From Lacticaseibacillus kribbianus (GTDB lineage Bacteria > Bacillota > Bacilli > Lactobacillales > Lactobacillaceae): a stretch of 64,000 nt of DNA. The stretch lies in assembly GCF_020180945.1 (NCBI RefSeq), contig NZ_JAIPUL010000001.1, positions 248,001-312,000 of the forward strand, read 5' to 3'. A program made the translations under genes and the position numbers. Positions 15,412 through 24,366 of this stretch are shown in pieces. Every line of letters starts with the position of its first letter. Positions within the stretch are counted from its first letter, which is position 1. The notes beneath the pieces are model-generated. The model was not told the DNA's origin. It searched no databases and saw nothing but the letters and a program-made list of their open reading frames with translations.

Positions 15412-16215
15412 ATGAAAGCCTTAGAGATCAAGCAGCTCCACCAGTTCTTCGAAAAGGGCACGGTCAACGAGAACCACGCGCTCAAGGGTATCGACCTGAC
15501 GCTCGAGGAGGGCGATTTCGTCGCCATCATCGGCGGCAACGGCGCCGGCAAGTCAACGCTGCTCAACTCCGTGGCCGGCTCGATTCCGGTCACCCACGGC
15601 CAGGTCAAAATCGCGGGCAAGGACGTCACCTACCAGGGCGTGGCCAAGCGGGCGCGCCTGATTGCCCGGGTCTTCCAGGATCCCAAGGCCGGCACGGCCC
15701 CGCGCCTGACCGTCGAGGAGAACCTGTCCTTGGCCCTGAAGCGCGGCACGTGGCGCAACTTCTGGGCCAGCGGCGTCAAGCGGCGCGACCGCGAGCTGTT
15801 TGCGACCAAGCTCGCCAGTCTCGGCCTGGGGCTTGAGGACCGGCTGACCGCCGAGATCGGCCTGCTGTCGGGCGGCCAGCGCCAGGCGGTGACGCTTCTG
15901 ATGGCGACGCTGCAGGCGCCGGAGCTGCTGCTGCTCGACGAGCACACCGCCGCGCTTGACCCGCAGACCAGCGCCACCGTGATGGCCCTGACCGAGCAGC
16001 TGGTGGCGGCCCAGCACATCACCACGCTGATGATCACGCACAACATGCAGGACGCACTGCGCTACGGCAACCGGCTAATCATGCTGGACCACGGCCGCAT
16101 CGCCGTCGACCTCCGCGGCCCGGAGAAGGAGGGCCTGACCGTTGCAGACCTGATGCGGCTTTTCAAGGAGCAAAGCGGCACGGCGCTGGCCGACGACGCG
16201 GTGCTGCTCAGCTGA
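15412..16215 (+). CDS. trpZ: ABC transporter ATP-binding protein, TrpZ type
   Basis: 267 residues. Walker A GGNGAGKST (about residue 41), Q-loop in VFQDPKAGT, signature LSGGQRQ, Walker B LLLLDEHTAALDP and the switch His in ITHNM. It powers the aromatic amino acid importer encoded just upstream and would sit on the inner face of the membrane. Start ATG 15412 follows AGGAGGATTAGC; the stop of the permease gene is immediately adjacent, so translation is probably coupled. A terminator closes the operon. Confidence 0.92.
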   Translation: MKALEIKQLHQFFEKGTVNENHALKGIDLTLEEGDFVAIIGGNGAGKSTLLNSVAGSIPVTHGQVKIAGKDVTYQGVAKRARLIARVFQDPKAGTAPRLTVEENLSLALKRGTWRNFWASGVKRRDRELFATKLASLGLGLEDRLTAEIGLLSGGQRQAVTLLMATLQAPELLLLDEHTAALDPQTSATVMALTEQLVAAQHITTLMITHNMQDALRYGNRLIMLDHGRIAVDLRGPEKEGLTVADLMRLFKEQSGTALADDAVLLS

Positions 16216-16242
16216 TCAAATAACGTCCGGTTGAGTCACCTG

Positions 16243-16274
16243 CGCGCCTGTCCATGAGACGGGCGCGTTTTTTT
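16243..16274 (+). terminator. Intrinsic terminator of the aromatic amino acid transporter operon
   Basis: 10-bp stem CGCGCCTGTC/GACGGGCGCG (one G-U), loop CATGA, followed by seven T. Confidence 0.85.
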
Positions 16275-16359
16275 GCTCGCCGGTGACCGCTGCGGGCCGA
16301 ACCGGCGGCCGGCGTCTTGCACCCGGCCGCCGCGCTGTGGCACGCGACACCCTGCGATT

Positions 16360-16379
16360 AAACAACAATTGTGTTGTTT
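16360..16379 (+). promoter_or_regulatory. Palindromic operator at the Mga-like gene
   Basis: AAACAACA-ATTG-TGTTGTTT, a perfect 8-bp inverted repeat with a 4-base centre. Its right half overlaps the -35 box, so a bound protein would block the promoter. Autoregulation is a guess. Confidence 0.6.
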
Positions 16380-16403
16380 CTTAAATCAATAATTCGGTAT
16401 AAT
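16374..16403 (+). promoter_or_regulatory. Promoter of the Mga-like regulator gene
   Basis: TTGTTT (16374-16379), 18-base spacer, consensus TATAAT (16398-16403). Confidence 0.7.
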
Positions 16404-16444
16404 GAGAGCGATTCGTGCCAGAGGCACAGCTTGGAGGAAACAAC

Positions 16445-17965
16445 TTGGACCAATCCGTCGATTTATTCTTGCAAAAGGGTGCTGAGGAGAAGCTCAGCCT
16501 GTACCGTACCATTCAGCAGCTGAAGCGCACCGAGATCCCGGCTGCGACCCGCGTGCACCAGCAGCTGACCGGCAGCGCACCCGGCATCGACGAGGTCAAC
16601 CTCCGCCGCGTGGCCAACCTGATGGGGCGCAACTACGGGACGCTTTACTACATCTACAACCAGCTGTTGGATCAGCTGCGCGCGCTGGTCGGCGACCCTG
16701 AGGCCGACACCGCCCGCCTGTTTGCGCTGTCCGAGGGCGCCGTGCGGATGTCCATGATCGAGCAGAGCGTGCCTTACCAGTTCCTCCAGCACGTCCTCGC
16801 CGAGGACTTGCCGCACTTCGAGGCCTTTGTCGACGCCGTGGCTGCCTCGCGCGTCACCTGCCTGCGCTACCTGCGCCCGCTGCGCGACATGGCCAAGCAG
16901 CTGGGGGTGCGCATCGTCTACGAGAAAATGCACCTGAGCGGCGACGAGGCCAACATTCGCATTTTCATGACGCTGGTCTACTGGCTGGCCACGGATGGGG
17001 CCAAGTGGCCGTTTGCGACCCCGACGCGCGAGGCGGCGCTCGATCAGGTCACGACCATCAGCGCGGCGTTCGAGCGCGACTACCAAAGTCCGGTCATCCG
17101 CGAGGTGCTGGCCTACTACAACAGCGTGACAACGCTGCGGCTGGCGCACGGCCACGCGGTCGCCCAGCCCGTCGCGGCGCTGAGCTACCCGGTGCCGAAC
17201 CTGTTTGCCGCGCACACCGAGCTGAGCCGGGTCACCCAGTTCAACGAGTCCCAGCAGATGTACCAGCTGAACTACCTGCTGCCGCTGTTCGTGGAGGCCA
17301 GCGACCCGGCCATCTCGAGCACCCTGACCACGTTTCGCCACTACAGCCCGGAGCTTTACCACTTCACCGACACCTTTTTGCGCAAGCTGCCGGACACAGT
17401 GCTCGATCCCGAGAAGCTGTCCAGCCGCCTGATGGGGATGATTGCGGCCAACCTGCTGGCGGTGGTCACCAGCGTCGCGACGTTCGGCCGCGACCTCGGT
17501 GCGAGCGTCGCCTACGCGTTCAACCGCCGCATTGCCCTGACGAGCCCGGACGCCCACCTGGAGACCTTGGTGCGCCAGACGGTGGAGGCCGTCGCCATCC
17601 AGCAGCCGCTGGACTGGCTGGGCGAGCGGGACTTGAACGCGCTGAGCCAGGCGCTGTACGAGAACTTGCTGCAGGTGCAGCGCTTCGCCAAGCCGCAGCG
17701 CAAGGTGAAGGTCGCCCTGCTGCTTGAGCCGGTGATGCTGGGCTTCATCGACCTGGTCAGCTTTCTGCAGCAGCAGCCGTTCGTCGAGCTTTTGCACGAT
17801 CACTACGAGGACGCCGACCTCGTGGTTCAGGCCTCATCGCTGCCACTGACACTCAGTGGTGAGAAGCGCCAGGTGACCTTCAAGTGGAACATGAACGCGT
17901 CGAGCGACCTGTTCGGCGAGCTTTACGGCATCCTGTACACCATGGCCCAGGATGAAATCAACTAG
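16445..17965 (+). CDS. Mga/AtxA-like transcriptional regulator
   Basis: 506 residues. An N-terminal helix-turn-helix (about 25-80, with RRVANLMGRNYGTLYYIYNQL) is followed by a long helical region without enzymatic motifs and a C-terminal segment (about 420-500, KVKVALLLEPVMLGFIDLV...) resembling the EIIB-like domain of Mga-family regulators. Mga-type proteins link sugar PTS state to transcription of surface or metabolic genes. Start is TTG 16445, exactly spaced from TTGGAGG; a GTG at 16415 would precede that site. A single-gene unit with consensus promoter, palindrome and terminator. Family placement is moderate; PRD histidines are not obvious. Confidence 0.6.
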   Translation: MDQSVDLFLQKGAEEKLSLYRTIQQLKRTEIPAATRVHQQLTGSAPGIDEVNLRRVANLMGRNYGTLYYIYNQLLDQLRALVGDPEADTARLFALSEGAVRMSMIEQSVPYQFLQHVLAEDLPHFEAFVDAVAASRVTCLRYLRPLRDMAKQLGVRIVYEKMHLSGDEANIRIFMTLVYWLATDGAKWPFATPTREAALDQVTTISAAFERDYQSPVIREVLAYYNSVTTLRLAHGHAVAQPVAALSYPVPNLFAAHTELSRVTQFNESQQMYQLNYLLPLFVEASDPAISSTLTTFRHYSPELYHFTDTFLRKLPDTVLDPEKLSSRLMGMIAANLLAVVTSVATFGRDLGASVAYAFNRRIALTSPDAHLETLVRQTVEAVAIQQPLDWLGERDLNALSQALYENLLQVQRFAKPQRKVKVALLLEPVMLGFIDLVSFLQQQPFVELLHDHYEDADLVVQASSLPLTLSGEKRQVTFKWNMNASSDLFGELYGILYTMAQDEIN

Positions 17966-17973
17966 ACTTAGCC

Positions 17974-18010
17974 AACCACCCACCCGACGTGTTCGGGTGG
18001 GTGGTTTTGC
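17974..18010 (+). terminator. Intrinsic terminator of the Mga-like gene
   Basis: 14-bp stem AACCACCCACCCGA/TCGGGTGGGTGGTT with a 5-base loop and TTTT. Confidence 0.85.
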
Positions 18011-18100
18011 TGTGAGCCGGAAGTCCTAGGCGGTGTGCACATCGGCCGGTGTGGCAAGACGGGCTGGGTAGCGCGGCAGGCGGAAGGGCGGCACACAAAA

Positions 18101-18127
18101 TTAGCACTCTCATTGACCGAGTGCTAA
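18101..18127. promoter_or_regulatory. CIRCE element (HrcA operator)
   Basis: TTAGCACTC-N9-GAGTGCTAA, an exact match to the CIRCE consensus. It overlaps the -35 box of the clpL promoter, so HrcA would repress clpL until heat or unfolded protein occupies GroEL. Confidence 0.97.
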
Positions 18128-18141
18128 AAACGTGGTATCAT
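18113..18141 (+). promoter_or_regulatory. clpL: clpL promoter
   Basis: TTGACC (18113-18118), 17 bases, TATCAT (18136-18141), embedded in the CIRCE operator. Confidence 0.8.
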
Positions 18142-18451
18142 CATTGATGTAGACAAGAAGGCGCAGAGGCTGCCGATCAGACTGAGTAAGGCGTCGCATT
18201 GCGTGAGGCCTTTTTGTTTACCAAAGCGTTGCCCGGCGAACTAAGCAAGACGACTGCCTGGGCGAGACGTTTGGGCCGCACTGGGGCCACGCGGCGCGGC
18301 GTCGCAAGTCGCACCCGCGGTGCCGGGCGCAGCTCGACGACACCGGAGCGGCGCGCGGTCAGGCAGATTGCTTGCCGGCCGCGGGCGCAACCCGGAATAA
18401 TGAAGGAACAACGATAACCGCCGGCGCGGCCGGTGATAAGGGGGAATTACG
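18142..18451 (+). other. Long 5' untranslated region of clpL with a terminator-like hairpin
   Basis: About 300 bases between promoter and start codon with no convincing ORF. At 18188-18215 AAGGC and GCCTT arms enclose an inner CGC/GCG pair and are followed by TTTTT, about 45 bases after the expected transcription start. A GC-rich hairpin (GCCGGCGCGGCCGGT) lies just before the GGGGG ribosome binding site. The arrangement could give premature termination or structure-dependent control. Confidence 0.5.
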
Positions 18452-20569
18452 ATGGCAGGATTCAACGATCCGTTTTTCAGTAACGATATGGACGACTTTT
18501 TCGGCGATTTGATGCGGCGCATGGGCGATAACCCGAACCGCCGCTACGTGGTCAACGGCCACGAGCTGACGCCGGAGGAAATCGCGCGGCTCCAGGCCGG
18601 GCAGCAGCCCACCGGCGGCGCGATTCCGGTGCAGGACGGGAAGGCCAAGGGCAAGCCCGGGATTCTCGCCAAGCTCGGCCGCAACCTGACGGCGGAGGCC
18701 AAGGCCGGCACACTCGACCCGGTGATCGGGCGTGACAAGGAGATTCAGGAAACCGCCGAGATCCTCAGCCGCCGGACCAAGAACAACCCGCTTCTGGTCG
18801 GGGATGCCGGCGTCGGCAAAACCGCGGTGGTGGAGGGCCTGGCGCAGGCCATCGTCGCGGGCAACGTGCCGGCGGCGGTCAAGGACAAGCAGATCATCGC
18901 CATCGACCTAGCGAACCTGGAGGCCGGCACCCAGTACCGCGGCAGCTTCGAGGAGAACATCCAGAACCTGATCAAGGAAGTGAAAAGCGCCGGCAACGTG
19001 ATCCTCTTCTTCGATGAGATCCACCAGATCCTGGGTGCCGGGGCGACCGGCGGCGAGGAGTCCGGCAGCAAGGGCCTGGCCGACATCATCAAGCCGGCCC
19101 TGTCGCGCGGCGAGCTGACGGTGATCGGCGCCACGACGCAGGACGAGTACCGCAACACCATCATGAAGGACAGCGCGCTGGCGCGGCGCTTCAACGCCGT
19201 GACGGTGCTCGAGCCAAGCGCCCAGGACACCGTGAAAATCCTGCAGGGCGTGCGCAAGCTGTACGAGCAGCACCACCACGTCCAGCTGCCGGACGCAGTG
19301 CTTCAGGCCTGCGTGGATTACGCCGTGCAGTACCTGCCGCAGCGCACGCTGCCAGACAAGGCGATCGACCTTTTGGACATGACCGCCGCGCACCTGGCGG
19401 CCAAGCACCCGGTGGTCGACCGGGTGGCCCTAGAGCAGAAGCAGGCGGACCTGACCGCCAAGAAGGACGCCGCGGCCAAGGCCGAGGACTTCGAGCAGGC
19501 CGCCAAGCTCAAGAAGCAGCTGGATGAGGTCGACGAAGCGCTCGCCAAGCCCGAGGACGCGGCGGGCAAGCCGGTGGTGGCGACGCCGGATGACGTCGCG
19601 CAGTCCGTCGAGCGCCTGACCGGCATTCCGGTGGCGCAGATGGGCGCCAGCGACATCGAGCGCCTGAAGACCATCGGTGAGCGGCTCAAGGGCAAGGTGA
19701 TTGGCCAGGACGAGGCGGTCGACATGGTCGCCCGCGCGATTCGCCGCAACCGCGCCGGGTTCGACGAGGGCAACCGGCCGATCGGCAGCTTCCTGTTCGT
19801 CGGCCCGACCGGCGTGGGTAAAACCGAGCTGGCCAAGCAGCTCGCGCAGGACCTTTTTGGCAACAAGAACGCGATCATCCGCCTCGACATGTCCGAGTAC
19901 AGCGACCGCACCGCCGTCTCCAAGCTGATCGGCACCAGTGCCGGCTACGTGGGTTACGAGGACAACGGCAACACGCTGACCGAGCGCGTCCGCCGCGATC
20001 CGTACGCAATCGTGCTGCTCGACGAGATCGAAAAGGCCGACCCGCAGGTGCTGACGCTTTTGCTTCAGGTGCTCGACGACGGGCGGCTGACCGATGGCCA
20101 GGGCAACGTGGTCAACTTCAAGAACACCGTGATCATCGCGACCTCCAACGCCGGCTTCGGCCGCGAGGCGCTGACCGGCGACAAGGATCGGGACGTTGAC
20201 CTGATGACGCGCCTGGCGCCGTACTTCCGTCCCGAGTTCCTCAACCGCTTCAACGGCATCGTGGAGTTCAGCCACCTGACCCGAGACGACCTGTCGCACA
20301 TCGTCGACCTGATGCTCGGCGACGTCAACGCGACGCTGGCCAAGAAAGGCCTGACGCTTGAGGTCACGCCGGCCGCCAAGCAGTGGCTGATCACCAAGGG
20401 CTACGACGAGGCGCTCGGCGCGCGGCCGCTGCGCCGCGTGATTGAGGCCAACATCCGCGACACCGTCACGGACTACTACTTGGATCACCTGGACGCCAAG
20501 GCCTTGGTCGCAGACCTTGAAGGCGACCGCATCGTGATTCGTGAGGCCGCCCCAGTGGCCGAAGCCTGA
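18452..20569 (+). CDS. clpL: ATP-dependent Clp ATPase, ClpL type
   Basis: 705 residues. There is no Clp_N repeat domain and no zinc finger; the protein opens with a short Phe/Asp/Met-rich segment and [18 protein letters not shown], typical of ClpL. AAA domain 1 has GDAGVGKT and FFDEIH; a short coiled middle region ([17 protein letters not shown]) follows; AAA domain 2 has [22 protein letters not shown] and the C-terminal [10 protein letters not shown]. It is a stress chaperone that disaggregates proteins, with or without ClpP. Transcription from a CIRCE-controlled promoter agrees with a heat-shock role. ClpE is the main alternative but would need the N-terminal zinc motif. Confidence 0.88.
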   Translation: MAGFNDPFFSNDMDDFFGDLMRRMGDNPNRRYVVNGHELTPEEIARLQAGQQPTGGAIPVQDGKAKGKPGILAKLGRNLTAEAKAGTLDPVIGRDKEIQETAEILSRRTKNNPLLVGDAGVGKTAVVEGLAQAIVAGNVPAAVKDKQIIAIDLANLEAGTQYRGSFEENIQNLIKEVKSAGNVILFFDEIHQILGAGATGGEESGSKGLADIIKPALSRGELTVIGATTQDEYRNTIMKDSALARRFNAVTVLEPSAQDTVKILQGVRKLYEQHHHVQLPDAVLQACVDYAVQYLPQRTLPDKAIDLLDMTAAHLAAKHPVVDRVALEQKQADLTAKKDAAAKAEDFEQAAKLKKQLDEVDEALAKPEDAAGKPVVATPDDVAQSVERLTGIPVAQMGASDIERLKTIGERLKGKVIGQDEAVDMVARAIRRNRAGFDEGNRPIGSFLFVGPTGVGKTELAKQLAQDLFGNKNAIIRLDMSEYSDRTAVSKLIGTSAGYVGYEDNGNTLTERVRRDPYAIVLLDEIEKADPQVLTLLLQVLDDGRLTDGQGNVVNFKNTVIIATSNAGFGREALTGDKDRDVDLMTRLAPYFRPEFLNRFNGIVEFSHLTRDDLSHIVDLMLGDVNATLAKKGLTLEVTPAAKQWLITKGYDEALGARPLRRVIEANIRDTVTDYYLDHLDAKALVADLEGDRIVIREAAPVAEA

Positions 20570-20587
20570 TGTAATCGACCGCACGCG

Positions 20588-20625
20588 AATGCCCCCGGTT
20601 CTCGTTTGAGAACCGGGGGCATTTT
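20588..20625. terminator. Bidirectional intrinsic terminator
   Basis: 16-bp perfect stem AATGCCCCCGGTTCTC/GAGAACCGGGGGCATT, loop GTTT, between convergent clpL and the PBP gene. Confidence 0.85.
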
Positions 20626-20651
20626 GCGGTTATTCAGACGGTGCGGCGGCG

Positions 20652-23312
20652 TCACTCCGAGGCGGCCGGGGCCTCCGTCTTCGTCTCGCTTTCGGCGGCG
20701 GTGCTTGAGCTCGTCGCCTCAGTGCTGCTGGATGAAGCCGGCTCCTCGGTGGTGGCTTCTTCGTCGGCTGCGTCCGATTCTTCCGCCGCGGCGTCCTCAC
20801 CATCGTCTGTTGTGGTCGTGGTGGTGGTGGTCGTCGTGGTCTTGGTCGACTGGCGCATCTCGGCGGCGGTCTTCGGCTCGTTTTTGCCGTCGGACTGGAC
20901 GCCGTAGCCGTTGGTCAGGCCCGAGAAGTGCTCCCAAAACAGCGCGTAGTTGGCGTCGGTGCCGCCGATGCCGAACTTCGCCTCGGTGGCGCTAGGCGTC
21001 CAGTTGTTGTAGAGGCTGGTCGCCGTCTCGCTGCCCACGGTGAAGCTTGAGCCGTTGTAGAGCACGCTGCCGGCTTTTTGGCCGGTTTCCTCGTTCACCG
21101 CGACGGACTTGACGCCGTCGGGGCGCTGCATCTGCCGGCTCAGCTCGAACTTGCCCGGCATCACGCGGTAGGCGGCGTTGACCAGCTTGGCCCAGAGGCG
21201 CTGGTTGATGACGGAGCCTTCCGAGCTCAGGGTGTGGTTGGCGCCCGCGTTGTTGTCGTAGCCCATCCAGCTGGCCATGGTCATGCCGGGGGTCGAGGCG
21301 AGGAACCAGACGTCCTTGTAATCGTTGGAGGTCCCGGTCTTGCCGATCATGCTCGAGGTGTCGAAGCTCATCAGGTACGGTACGGTGGCCGCGGTCCCGG
21401 ACGCGATGACCTGGTGGAGCATCTGCTGCATGATGTAGCTGGTGGCCTGGGAGAAGACGCGGTTGGACTTGACCTTGTGCTTGTAGACGACGTTGCCCAG
21501 CGGGTCGACGATCTTGTCGATGACGTAGGGGTCGACGTGGGTGCCGCCGCGCTCGAACGTGGCGAAGGCCCCGGCGGCCTGGCGCACGGTCACGCCGTAG
21601 TCGGTGCCGCCCAGCGCCAGGCCCAGCTGGCCGTAGTCGTTGGCGGTCAGGGTGTCGATGCCGTTTTCGGTCATGTAGCGCTTCACGTTCACGCTTTGGC
21701 GCAGGCGCGCGTACAGTTGAACGGTTGGAATATTATAGGAAAACTTCAGCGCGGTGGTCGCGCTGACGAACTTGTTTTGGACCACGCCGCCGTAATCGGT
21801 GACCGAGTAGCCGCCGAAGTCGTGCGGGAAGTCGGCCAGCATGGTGCCGGAGCCGATGATCTTGTTTTCAATCGCCGGGCCGTACACTAAGGTCGGCTTG
21901 ATGGAACTGCCGGGGGAGCGCTTGGTGTCCATCGCGTGGTTGACCTCGCCCTGGGTGCCGCCGACGAAGCTGACAATCGCGCCGGTCTCGTTGTTCAAAA
22001 GCACGGCGCCGGTCTGCACCGGCTCGGTGGTGGTCGTGGACTTGCCGGTCACGGAATCGGTGGTGCGTGACGTGTAGGTCTGACCGAGCGCGCCCTTGTT
22101 TTGGGCGACCACCGTCTGCATGGCGTCGTAGGCCCGCTTGTTGATGGTGCTGTGCACCGAGTAGCCCTTGGTGGCCAAAAGCGACTTGGCGTCGGTCTCG
22201 TACTGGTTTTGAAGCGCCGAGTTCTTCTCGAGCTGCACCTTGCTGTGGCCGTCTTTTTTGGCCAGCTGCTCCGCCAGCACCTGGGTGGCCTCTGTGGTCA
22301 CCAGGTTGTAGACGTAGCTGTACTTCTGGTTGGCCGCATTGGCGCTTTCGCGCGGCAGGAAGTCCGCCTTGAGGTCGTAAGCCTTGGCGTCTTGGTACTC
22401 CTTTTGGGAGATGATCCCGGCGCGGTACATCCGAAACAGCACGGTCTTCTGCCGGTTGAGGCCGAGGTCCAGCTGGGCCTTGGGCTTCAGCGCCCCGGTG
22501 ATGGTGTAGGGCGTGTACACGGACGGGCTCTGCGGCAGGCCGGCGATGAAGGCCGACTGCGCGAGGTTCAGGTCCTTGGCGTGCTTGCCGAACAGGCCCT
22601 TGGCCGCCGTCTCGACGCCCGCAATGTTTTGGCCCTTGTTGTTGCGGCCCAGCGTGGCGATGTTCAGGTAGGTCTCAAGGATTTTTTCCTTGGGGTAGTA
22701 GTGGTTCAGCCGCAGGGCGTACATGATCTCGACGGCCTTGCGCTTGAACGTGGTCTCCGAGCTCAGGAACTGGAGCTTGACCACCTGCTGGGTCAAAGTC
22801 GACCCGCCGGTTTGGCTGCCAAGCCCCGTGAGGTCGGAGAAAACGGCGCGGACCAGCGCCTTGGGCACGACGCCGGGGTTTTCGTAGAAGTCTTCGTCCT
22901 CGGTGGCGACAAGCGCCTTTTGCAGCCACGGCGAGATGCCGTCCAGGTCGACGGTTTCGCGCAGCAGGTCGTTTTTCATGTGGCCCAAAGACACGTTGTC
23001 GGCGAAGTACAGAGACGTCGCCTTGTCCACGTTGTCCAGGGTGCGGGTCATCGCCGCCTTGGTCGGGACGCTGGTCTCGTGGATGATCTCGGCGAAGTAG
23101 CCGCCGAGGATGCCGACGCCGAGCGCGCCGAGCACGATCACGGTGCCGATGGCGTAGTAAAGAAGCGAGCGCAGGGTCTGAAGGGCCACCTCGACGTAAA
23201 GGGGCCAGGTTGTCTTCGATAACTTCGGCAGCGGCTCGGGCCGCGCCTTCTTGGGTTTGGGCGCCGCGTCGCCGCGGAAGTGTGCCCACTGATGTTTGAA
23301 TCCGGTTTTCAA
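20652..23312 (-). CDS. Class A penicillin-binding protein (PBP2A-like)
   Basis: 886 residues. A cytoplasmic basic N-terminus and one membrane helix (about 47-75) precede a glycosyltransferase domain (ATEDEDFYENPG, GGSTLTQQVVKLQ, KEKILETYLN) and a transpeptidase domain with SSIKP (active Ser), SYN and KTGTSN. It polymerises and crosslinks peptidoglycan on the outer face. The C-terminus is unusual: a run of 11 Thr (starting near residue 817) and an acidic Ser/Thr/Glu tail of about 60 residues. The start is TTG 23312 behind GGTGGG. In the first glycosyltransferase motif Asn replaces the more common His. Confidence 0.92.
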   Translation of the reverse strand: MKTGFKHQWAHFRGDAAPKPKKARPEPLPKLSKTTWPLYVEVALQTLRSLLYYAIGTVIVLGALGVGILGGYFAEIIHETSVPTKAAMTRTLDNVDKATSLYFADNVSLGHMKNDLLRETVDLDGISPWLQKALVATEDEDFYENPGVVPKALVRAVFSDLTGLGSQTGGSTLTQQVVKLQFLSSETTFKRKAVEIMYALRLNHYYPKEKILETYLNIATLGRNNKGQNIAGVETAAKGLFGKHAKDLNLAQSAFIAGLPQSPSVYTPYTITGALKPKAQLDLGLNRQKTVLFRMYRAGIISQKEYQDAKAYDLKADFLPRESANAANQKYSYVYNLVTTEATQVLAEQLAKKDGHSKVQLEKNSALQNQYETDAKSLLATKGYSVHSTINKRAYDAMQTVVAQNKGALGQTYTSRTTDSVTGKSTTTTEPVQTGAVLLNNETGAIVSFVGGTQGEVNHAMDTKRSPGSSIKPTLVYGPAIENKIIGSGTMLADFPHDFGGYSVTDYGGVVQNKFVSATTALKFSYNIPTVQLYARLRQSVNVKRYMTENGIDTLTANDYGQLGLALGGTDYGVTVRQAAGAFATFERGGTHVDPYVIDKIVDPLGNVVYKHKVKSNRVFSQATSYIMQQMLHQVIASGTAATVPYLMSFDTSSMIGKTGTSNDYKDVWFLASTPGMTMASWMGYDNNAGANHTLSSEGSVINQRLWAKLVNAAYRVMPGKFELSRQMQRPDGVKSVAVNEETGQKAGSVLYNGSSFTVGSETATSLYNNWTPSATEAKFGIGGTDANYALFWEHFSGLTNGYGVQSDGKNEPKTAAEMRQSTKTTTTTTTTTTTDDGEDAAAEESDAADEEATTEEPASSSSTEATSSSTAAESETKTEAPAASE

Positions 23313-23594
23313 GTTGTTCCCACCTTCGTGTTGGTCGCAAAGTTACCCGTCATTATACCACTCACGGTTACCGGGATGAACCACCGTCTGGCGCGGGCCC
23401 GCTCTGGTCCGGGTGGCCTAGGGCGCGGCGCGGCGGCCGGCGGTCGCGACACGGGAGGGGTGGTACGGGCGCGGCGTAAGAATTTGATAAAAATGGTCGG
23501 CGGACCGAAGCCGTCGGGGCGGGCGGCCAGGCGGTGGGTGCGCATCCGCGGCGTTTGTGCTACGCTGAGGGGAAACATGTTCATGGAGGCCAGT

Positions 23595-24281
23595 ATGTAC
23601 CAGACGCTACTATTCGATGTTGATGACACGCTGCTCGACTTCAAGGCCGGCGAGCTCGCCAGCCTGCGCCAGACCTTCGCCGAGTACGGCCTGGCCTACA
23701 CGCCGGCGATCGAGGCCGACTACCTGCGCCTGAACGCCGGGCTGTGGCGCCAGTACGAGGCGGGGGCGATCCCGCGCGAGCAGATCTTCACCAGCCGCTT
23801 CACCCAGCTGTTCGAAAAGTACGGCATCACAATCGACGGCATCGAAGCCGAGCACAAGTACCACGCGCTTTTGGACCAACAGGCGATCCTGCTGCCCGGG
23901 GTGGCGGCCGTGTTGGACCGGCTGCAGGGCGCGCGCTGCTACATCGTCTCCAACGGCATCGCGCCGGTGCAGCAGGCGCGCCTCGCCAAGGCCGGCATCC
24001 GCGACCGCTTTGACGCGCTGTTCGTCTCCGATGCCATCGGGGCGCCGAAGCCGACCACGCGCTTCTTCGACTTTGTGGCGGCCCACGTGCCGGCCTTCGA
24101 CCCCGCGACGACCTTAATCATCGGCGATTCCCTGACCTCGGACATCCAGGGCGGGCTCAACGCCCACCTCGACTCGGTGTGGTACAACCCGCACTTCGTT
24201 CCCAACCGCACCGCGATTCGCCCGGTCTACACCCTGAACCGCCTGGCCGACCTGCCGACCCTAGTAGCCGCCAAGCGCTGA
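23595..24281 (+). CDS. HAD hydrolase, YjjG family (pyrimidine nucleotidase-like)
   Basis: 228 residues. HAD motifs: DVDDTLLDF (motif I, residues 9-17), VSNG (II), Lys in GAPKP (III) and IGDSLTSDIQGG (IV). Cap segment of about 80 residues between I and II, as in YjjG. Such enzymes dephosphorylate non-canonical pyrimidine nucleotides or other phosphates. ATG 23595 is chosen for TGGAGG 5 bases upstream; the earlier ATG at 23583 overlaps that site. It is divergent from the PBP gene; the 280-base gap shows no strong promoter, with only TACGCT near 23561. Confidence 0.85.
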   Translation: MYQTLLFDVDDTLLDFKAGELASLRQTFAEYGLAYTPAIEADYLRLNAGLWRQYEAGAIPREQIFTSRFTQLFEKYGITIDGIEAEHKYHALLDQQAILLPGVAAVLDRLQGARCYIVSNGIAPVQQARLAKAGIRDRFDALFVSDAIGAPKPTTRFFDFVAAHVPAFDPATTLIIGDSLTSDIQGGLNAHLDSVWYNPHFVPNRTAIRPVYTLNRLADLPTLVAAKR

Positions 24282-24310
24282 GGTGTCGACAAAACTGTGC
24301 TGCAACGCAG

Positions 24311-24361
24311 AAACCGTGTCGCCCCGCCATCCGCAATCGGATGGGGGCGGCACGGTTTTGT
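24311..24361. terminator. Bidirectional intrinsic terminator
   Basis: Long imperfect stem AAACCGTGTCGCCCC...GGGGGCGGCACGGTTT with TTTT on the right and AAA on the left, between the convergent HAD gene and birA. Confidence 0.8.
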
Positions 24362-24366
24362 CGTCT

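Noticed and set aside
20810-20860. Poly-Thr codon run as a sequencing artefact
   Set aside because: The codons vary (ACC, ACG, ACA) and the frame continues through a tail to a normal stop and terminator, so a simple homopolymer error is unlikely.
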